Shown in pieces: positions 24,148 through 26,381 of a stretch of 26,381 nt of DNA. The notes under the pieces are model-generated. The model was given only the letters and a program-made list of their open reading frames with translations, had not been told where the DNA came from and ran no database searches. Within the stretch, counting starts at the first letter, position 1; every line of letters starts with the position of its first letter. The DNA is taken from IMG/VR virus record IMGVR_UViG_3300046834_000012, positions 1-26,381 of that record. One strand, 5' to 3'. Made by a program: the position numbers and the translations under genes. The stretch comes from a virus.

Positions 24148-24255
24148 TTAAGTACCTGCCCCACAGTGTGCAACTCTAGGAATGATGTAACGTCGAAGCA
24201 TAGCATTTGTCCCACAGTGAGAAATTCGGGGGATCATGTACTTCTTGAGTTTCAT
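24148..24255 (-). CDS. Tandem-motif small peptide gene (two YxIPRxxHCG units), 35 aa
   Basis: A 35-residue open frame containing two units: MKLKKYMIPRISHCGTNA and MLRRYIIPRVAHCGAGT. ATG 24255 has AGGGAG 8 bases upstream; the TAA at 24150 lies a few bases before the small terminase ribosome site. The two units and the neighbouring 19-aa gene share the consensus K/R-x-Y-[MI]-I-P-[KR]-[IV]-[SA]-H-C. Its single Cys and His per unit could bind metal or be modified. I do not know a family for it. Evidence is repetition with synonymous change, correct ribosome sites and position in the operon leader. Confidence 0.72.
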   Translation of the reverse strand: MKLKKYMIPRISHCGTNAMLRRYIIPRVAHCGAGT

Positions 24256-24269
24256 TAGATAGACTCCCT

Positions 24270-24329
24270 CTAGCTAGCAGCAGTAGAGCAATGAGAAATC
24301 TTTGGAATCATGTACCTCTTAAGCCTCAT
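24270..24329 (-). CDS. Small peptide gene (one YMIPKISHC unit), 19 aa
   Basis: A 19-residue peptide, MRLKRYMIPKISHCSTAAS. The ATG at 24329 (or an in-frame ATG one codon earlier) follows AGAGGAG by about 4 bases. It is the third copy of the motif found twice in the next gene. Compared with the first unit of that gene, Leu, Ile, Pro, His, Cys and Thr codons differ only in the third base, so the amino-acid sequence rather than the DNA is conserved. Function unknown. Confidence 0.7.
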   Translation of the reverse strand: MRLKRYMIPKISHCSTAAS

Positions 24330-24390
24330 CATTCTCCTCTGTCTCTAGGGCTACTAATGCCAAGTTCTTCTCTAAAAGCTCTTTTTCCAT
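24319..24390 (-). CDS. Possible acidic leader peptide, 23 aa
   Basis: A 23-residue frame, MEKELLEKNLALVALETEEN followed by DEA, highly acidic and helical. It overlaps the start of the 19-aa peptide gene by 11 bases, which would couple the two. A GATTGAG stretch about 8 bases upstream of the ATG is a weak ribosome site. It would be the first translated frame of the late transcript. With nothing but a short frame and the overlap, confidence is limited. Confidence 0.4.
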   Translation of the reverse strand: MEKELLEKNLALVALETEENDEA

Positions 24391-24468
24391 ATGTCAGTCT
24401 CAATCCTCACTTATTCTGGGCAAACCCGCTATCTGCCCACCTTCAAGATCTCACATAGGACCCCTCCC

Positions 24469-24474
24469 TGTCAA
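24469..24474 (-). promoter_or_regulatory. Consensus -35 box upstream of the late operon
   Basis: A perfect TTGACA on the - strand about 80 bases before the first candidate late peptide start. At the usual 17-18 base spacing the -10 candidate (AGATCT or GATCTT) is poor, so an activator or a phage-specific polymerase factor could be needed, or the box is chance. Confidence 0.25.
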
Positions 24475-24684
24475 GCCCAGGCCCCTGAATCCGTCCTGAG
24501 AATCGAGGTCACAGCCTCATAGGCCAGGTAAGCCCTTTCCTAGCCCCGTAGACAACCTAGGAGCCCATTTGGGTACACGGGTCAGGGTCTAGGGCTCCCA
24601 GGGGCTTAGGGAGGCTCTGAGAGGGCAAACCTCACATATCCCCTGTTAGGTTTCCTACTTATTTTTAATTCAGCTCAACGCCAC

Positions 24685-24710
24685 ATGCTAGCGGAGCTAG
24701 CGTCTGTTTT
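24685..24710 (+). terminator. Hairpin followed by T run, possible + strand terminator
   Basis: GCTAGC at 24687-24692 and GCTAGC at 24696-24701 pair around a GGA loop; an A-T and a T-G pair extend the stem. GTCTGTTTT follows. This has the form of an intrinsic terminator for + strand transcription, although no gene upstream would need it. It could block antisense transcription or end a small RNA. Confidence 0.35.
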
Positions 24711-24980
24711 AAAATATTGAAGTAACTCATTTGGTAACCTTTATTTTTAGAAAATAAGGGATTCTTATTTGGGTTTTGGGACTCCTGAATTTAGGTGCCT
24801 TTTATAAGGTGGTTTATTGGTACCGCTCTCAAGTTCGCCTGGATTATTGGGACAACATGATAATGTAGTAATGTATGTACAATGAGATATTAGAATGTTG
24901 TAACGTTGAGACTTAGTAATATAATATCGATGGCGCATTGGTACGTTGTATTGTCTATACGTTCTTATATCCCTGTGTTG

Positions 24981-25000
24981 TATCATATGTCTGTTCCAAT
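24981..25000. repeat. Split direct repeat, copy 1
   Basis: TATCATATGT, five variable bases, then CCAAT. The same 10 + 5 pattern recurs at 25086-25105, 105 bases away. A looser CATATGT...CAAT match is found near 24388. It may be an iteron-like binding site. Confidence 0.45.
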
Positions 25001-25016
25001 AGAAGTACTATGGTGC

Positions 25017-25027
25017 ATGTCGGACAT
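25017..25027. promoter_or_regulatory. Operator-like dyad ATGTCGGACAT (O1)
   Basis: A perfect 5-bp inverted repeat around one central base. A + strand TATAAT follows at 25035-25040, so the site lies in the spacer of a possible promoter. Two close relatives flank the -10 box before the right-hand operon. Confidence 0.45.
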
Positions 25028-25085
25028 TGTGTTATATAATATAAATTAAAAGGTACATCACCTTATGTGTGTATCAAACCTCATA

Positions 25086-25105
25086 TATCATATGTGTCCT
25101 CCAAT
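25086..25105. repeat. Split direct repeat, copy 2
   Basis: Second copy of TATCATATGT-N5-CCAAT, identical at the 15 fixed positions to 24981-25000. It lies in the AT-rich part of the intergenic region. Confidence 0.45.
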
Positions 25106-25151
25106 CTTCACATAAATAAGTCAGGATTGCCATATTTCAAGCATAGTGCAT

Positions 25152-25194
25152 GAATGATGCAATGCCCCGTCAGGGGCGCTTATTGCATACATTC
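25152..25194. other. Large hairpin or cruciform
   Basis: GAATG pairs with CATTC, ATGCAAT (25157-25163) with ATTGCAT (25182-25188), and GCCCC (25164-25168) with GGGGC (25173-25177), around a GTCA loop. The right side has a 4-base bulge and one extra base. No T run follows, so it is not a typical terminator. Origin or RNA structure is possible. Confidence 0.6.
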
Positions 25195-25275
25195 GTGTGC
25201 GATACCTTATTAACGCAATGAATGAAAGCATAAGACCTAGGAACGACGGTCAAATGCTTGATATTCATGAAGTAA

Positions 25276-25361
25276 GTGCATGGGTATGCAATGGGTGTCT
25301 TGCACCATCCATGGCATGTGTGGTACTGTGCATGCATAGGCCATAGATGATGCCCATGCAC
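25276..25361. other. Long inverted repeat with nested hairpin
   Basis: GTGCATGGG (25276-25284) is the exact inverted copy of CCCATGCAC (25353-25361). Between them, ATGGGTG and CACCAT (about 25291-25308) form a smaller hairpin around TCTTG. Together with the 25152-25194 hairpin this makes a strongly structured 240-base block before the right-hand operon. Confidence 0.5.
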
Positions 25362-25387
25362 TCCATTCATGTGGGCAAAGGGGGGTA

Positions 25388-25398
25388 AAATCGGACAT
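25388..25398. promoter_or_regulatory. Operator-like dyad AAATCGGACAT (O2)
   Basis: Matches O1 at 9 of 11 positions. It covers the place where a -35 element would be for the TATAAA at 25412-25417, as expected for a repressor site. Confidence 0.4.
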
Positions 25399-25411
25399 TT
25401 GCTGCCTGGCG

Positions 25412-25417
25412 TATAAA
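25412..25417 (+). promoter_or_regulatory. Probable -10 box of the right-hand operon
   Basis: TATAAA, 40 bases before the GTG start of the first + strand gene and bracketed by O2 and O3. No consensus -35 is seen at 16-18 bases, so the promoter may be weak or regulated. Confidence 0.4.
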
Positions 25418-25425
25418 GAGGGTTG

Positions 25426-25436
25426 AAGTCCGACAT
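25426..25436. promoter_or_regulatory. Operator-like dyad AAGTCCGACAT (O3)
   Basis: Matches the reverse complement of O1 at 10 of 11 positions. It lies 8 bases after the TATAAA, near the expected transcription start, and 38 bases centre-to-centre from O2. Confidence 0.42.
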
Positions 25437-25457
25437 ATCTAAGTAAGGGTTGAAACA

Positions 25458-26063
25458 GTGAGTAATGACAGATTTCATGACGAAGTAAGACGATTGATTG
25501 AGCAAAATGGGGCAATGGGTGTTAATCAACTATCAAAGGCCTTAGATGTGCCATTAAGCACGATGCAGAAATATATGGACAAGGATCAGAATTACTTCAA
25601 AAAGAACCATGCTCGCAAATGGGAATTACCCGAAATGTCTGCTAACTCTGACATAGCCACTGTGGCGGGTAATTACACTAATGTCATTGAAAGTCAGCTT
25701 ATGAGTATGCAAGCTCTAATTGATACACTTATGGCATCTTTTAGAGCGACAGTATCTCTTATTGATGCAAATAAAGGACTTAGTCCTGTTTCAACTGGAA
25801 AACCCACATATACCGACCCAGATGTAGCTAAAATGTACGAAGATATCAAATTACTTACAGGTAGTCTTAAAAAGAAAATGTCAGATATACCCGAAGAATA
25901 CCAAGATTTACTAAGTAGTACGAATTGGGTAAGTTTAACGCTACAGATGGGGCGTACTTACGTAACAAACAATCTAAATCCTGAAATTGTGGAGCTTATC
26001 CTAGGAAATACGGACAAATTATCGGATGAGGTACTTAAGATGTTAGAAGAGTATCAAAAATGA
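25458..26063 (+). CDS. Winged-helix-like DNA-binding protein, first gene of right-hand operon
   Basis: A 201-residue protein. The N terminus, DEVRRLIEQNGAMGVNQLSK followed by ALDVPLSTMQKYMDK, reads as a winged helix: helix, MGVNQLSKAL, a recognition helix LSTMQKYM, and a wing with HARKWELP. The rest is helical and acidic with no enzyme motif. Being first behind operator-like sites, it may regulate its own operon or help replication. GTG start 25458 has AGGG about 8 bases upstream. An ATGA overlap leads to the next gene. Confidence 0.68.
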   Translation: MSNDRFHDEVRRLIEQNGAMGVNQLSKALDVPLSTMQKYMDKDQNYFKKNHARKWELPEMSANSDIATVAGNYTNVIESQLMSMQALIDTLMASFRATVSLIDANKGLSPVSTGKPTYTDPDVAKMYEDIKLLTGSLKKKMSDIPEEYQDLLSSTNWVSLTLQMGRTYVTNNLNPEIVELILGNTDKLSDEVLKMLEEYQK

Positions 26064-26381
26064 AATACGAAATTATAACAGACACAGAAGACATGCTGGT
26101 ATTAGTAGTAAATAGCAGAGTTATTGCCATAAGTCAGGAAATGTCCACGATTATAGGGTTAATTCAGGAAAATTACCAAAACTACATGAAAAGAAATAAA
26201 AAGATAACAGAAAAGGCTCTAATCTATCCTGAACTAGACGATGATATGTATAAAGAGGCTGAAAAGCCTATAAAAGAGGACAAAGTCATCGAAGGTGAGA
26301 CAATTCCAGAACAAATAGCTAATGATAACAGTTTAGGTAGGTTATTAGACAAACTAGGTCAAAAGCCCAGCGGAACAAATC
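26060..26381 (+). CDS. Hypothetical protein, 3' end outside window
   Basis: The frame opens with an ATGA overlap of the preceding stop and stays open to the end of the window (107 codons). It begins MKYEIITDTEDMLVLVVNSR and continues VIAISQEMSTIIGLIQENYQ, then becomes strongly charged (ITEKALIYPELDDDMYKEAE). A small beta-strand start followed by helix and disordered acidic region. Not recognised. Confidence 0.65.
   Translation, partial: MKYEIITDTEDMLVLVVNSRVIAISQEMSTIIGLIQENYQNYMKRNKKITEKALIYPELDDDMYKEAEKPIKEDKVIEGETIPEQIANDNSLGRLLDKLGQKPSGTN

Larger units (their letters stand above)
25013..25361. repeat. Five copies of the heptamer GTGCATG
   Basis: GTGCATG occurs at 25013-25019, 25146-25152, 25276-25282 and 25328-25334, and as CATGCAC at 25355-25361. 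The first three are 133 and 130 bases apart. Five copies in 350 bases of non-coding DNA suggest a protein-binding array, such as replication initiator iterons. Confidence 0.45.
24391..25457. other. Divergent intergenic regulatory region, no convincing long gene
   Basis: About 1.07 kb between the - strand late operon and the + strand operon at right. It has two parts. Bases 24421-24650 are distinctly GC-rich (about 57% by count) with no open frame or promoter I trust. Bases 24651-25150 are AT-rich with direct repeats and TATAAT boxes. The rest, up to 25380, is rich in GTGCATG heptamers and hairpins. An origin, a packaging site or an untranslated leader are all possible. Two overlapping antisense frames on the - strand look like shadows. 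Confidence 0.8.
1656..25667. repeat. Dispersed heptamer TGTGGCG, at least 25 copies
   Basis: Found as TGTGGCG on the + strand at 2158, 4636, 6125, 8438, 13422, 14224, 16152, 16335, 17419, 18538, 23373 and 25661. Found as CGCCACA at 1656, 3776, 5659, 7808, 11698, 14512, 18139, 19673, 21694, 21925, 22565, 23189 and 24679. The base before TGTGGCG is C in 17 copies and never T; the base after is G in 15. Most copies are in genes, in different frames; one is intergenic. Confidence 0.7.

Noticed and set aside
25150-25346. Two short + strand frames (23 and 42 codons, the second starting MNESIRPRNDGQ)
   Set aside because: No ribosome binding site precedes either ATG, and both lie across the large hairpins. 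Structure explains the sequence better than coding.
24421-25457. tRNA gene, CRISPR array or attachment site in the intergenic region
   Set aside because: No cloverleaf with a T-arm, no regular repeat-spacer unit and no integrase gene in the window. The repeats are too short and irregular.
25170-25529. Two long overlapping - strand frames (119 and 92 codons) in the intergenic region
   Set aside because: They run antisense into the start of the 25458 gene, are full of His, Cys and Met from CATG/ATGC-rich DNA, overlap each other and have no convincing ribosome sites. Judged chance frames caused by the repeats.

Overview
The window is part of a tailed double-stranded DNA phage genome, most likely a short-tailed (podovirus-like) phage of an actinobacterium. 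The virion genes are a large and a small terminase-like protein, a 700-residue portal, a scaffold, an HK97-fold-like capsid protein, a gp4-like adaptor and a propeller-like tail protein. These are followed by large internal-virion-type proteins instead of tail tube, tape measure and baseplate genes. The actinophage assignment is inferred from several small proteins that resemble actinophage families: a CxxC...WCDC mini-protein, a YETREAS protein, a WWR/GYTxYIEEAG protein and the two-gene membrane pair beside the lysin. The DNA is moderately AT-rich, unlike most cultured actinophages, so a low-GC (perhaps freshwater or uncultivated) host is plausible but unproven.

Layout. Bases 1-2507 (+ strand) are the end of a replication operon: the C-terminal part of a family A DNA polymerase, a RuvC-like resolvase and six small genes, linked by TTGA or GTGA stop/start overlaps. 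A 16-bp bidirectional terminator (2524-2563) separates it from the convergent late operon. The late operon runs on the - strand from about 24.4 kb down to 2.56 kb. In transcription order it encodes a leader of tiny peptides, small terminase, receptor-binding-type proteins, large terminase, a zinc protein overlapping a membrane protein, portal, scaffold, major capsid protein, a capsid-accessory pair, adaptor, tail protein, internal virion proteins, a zinc peptidase and lysis-type membrane proteins. Most junctions are ATGA or TAATG overlaps. From 24.4 to 25.46 kb lies a gene-poor regulatory region with candidate promoters, operator-like dyads, repeated heptamers and large hairpins. From 25458 a + strand operon begins with a winged-helix-like protein.

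Main observations. (1) Just upstream of the small terminase gene are three copies of a short peptide motif, Y-[MI]-I-P-[KR]-[IV]-[SA]-H-C, in two tiny genes. Copies A and B1 differ mostly at synonymous positions. (2) The heptamer TGTGGCG (either strand) occurs at least 25 times across the window, while the other three TGTGGCN heptamers together number about six by eye. (3) The major capsid gene has no ATG, GTG or TTG at its true N terminus and appears to start at ATT behind a strong ribosome binding site. (4) A 29-residue Trp/Cys-rich microprotein is stitched between a fiber-type gene and the large terminase and fixes the terminase start.
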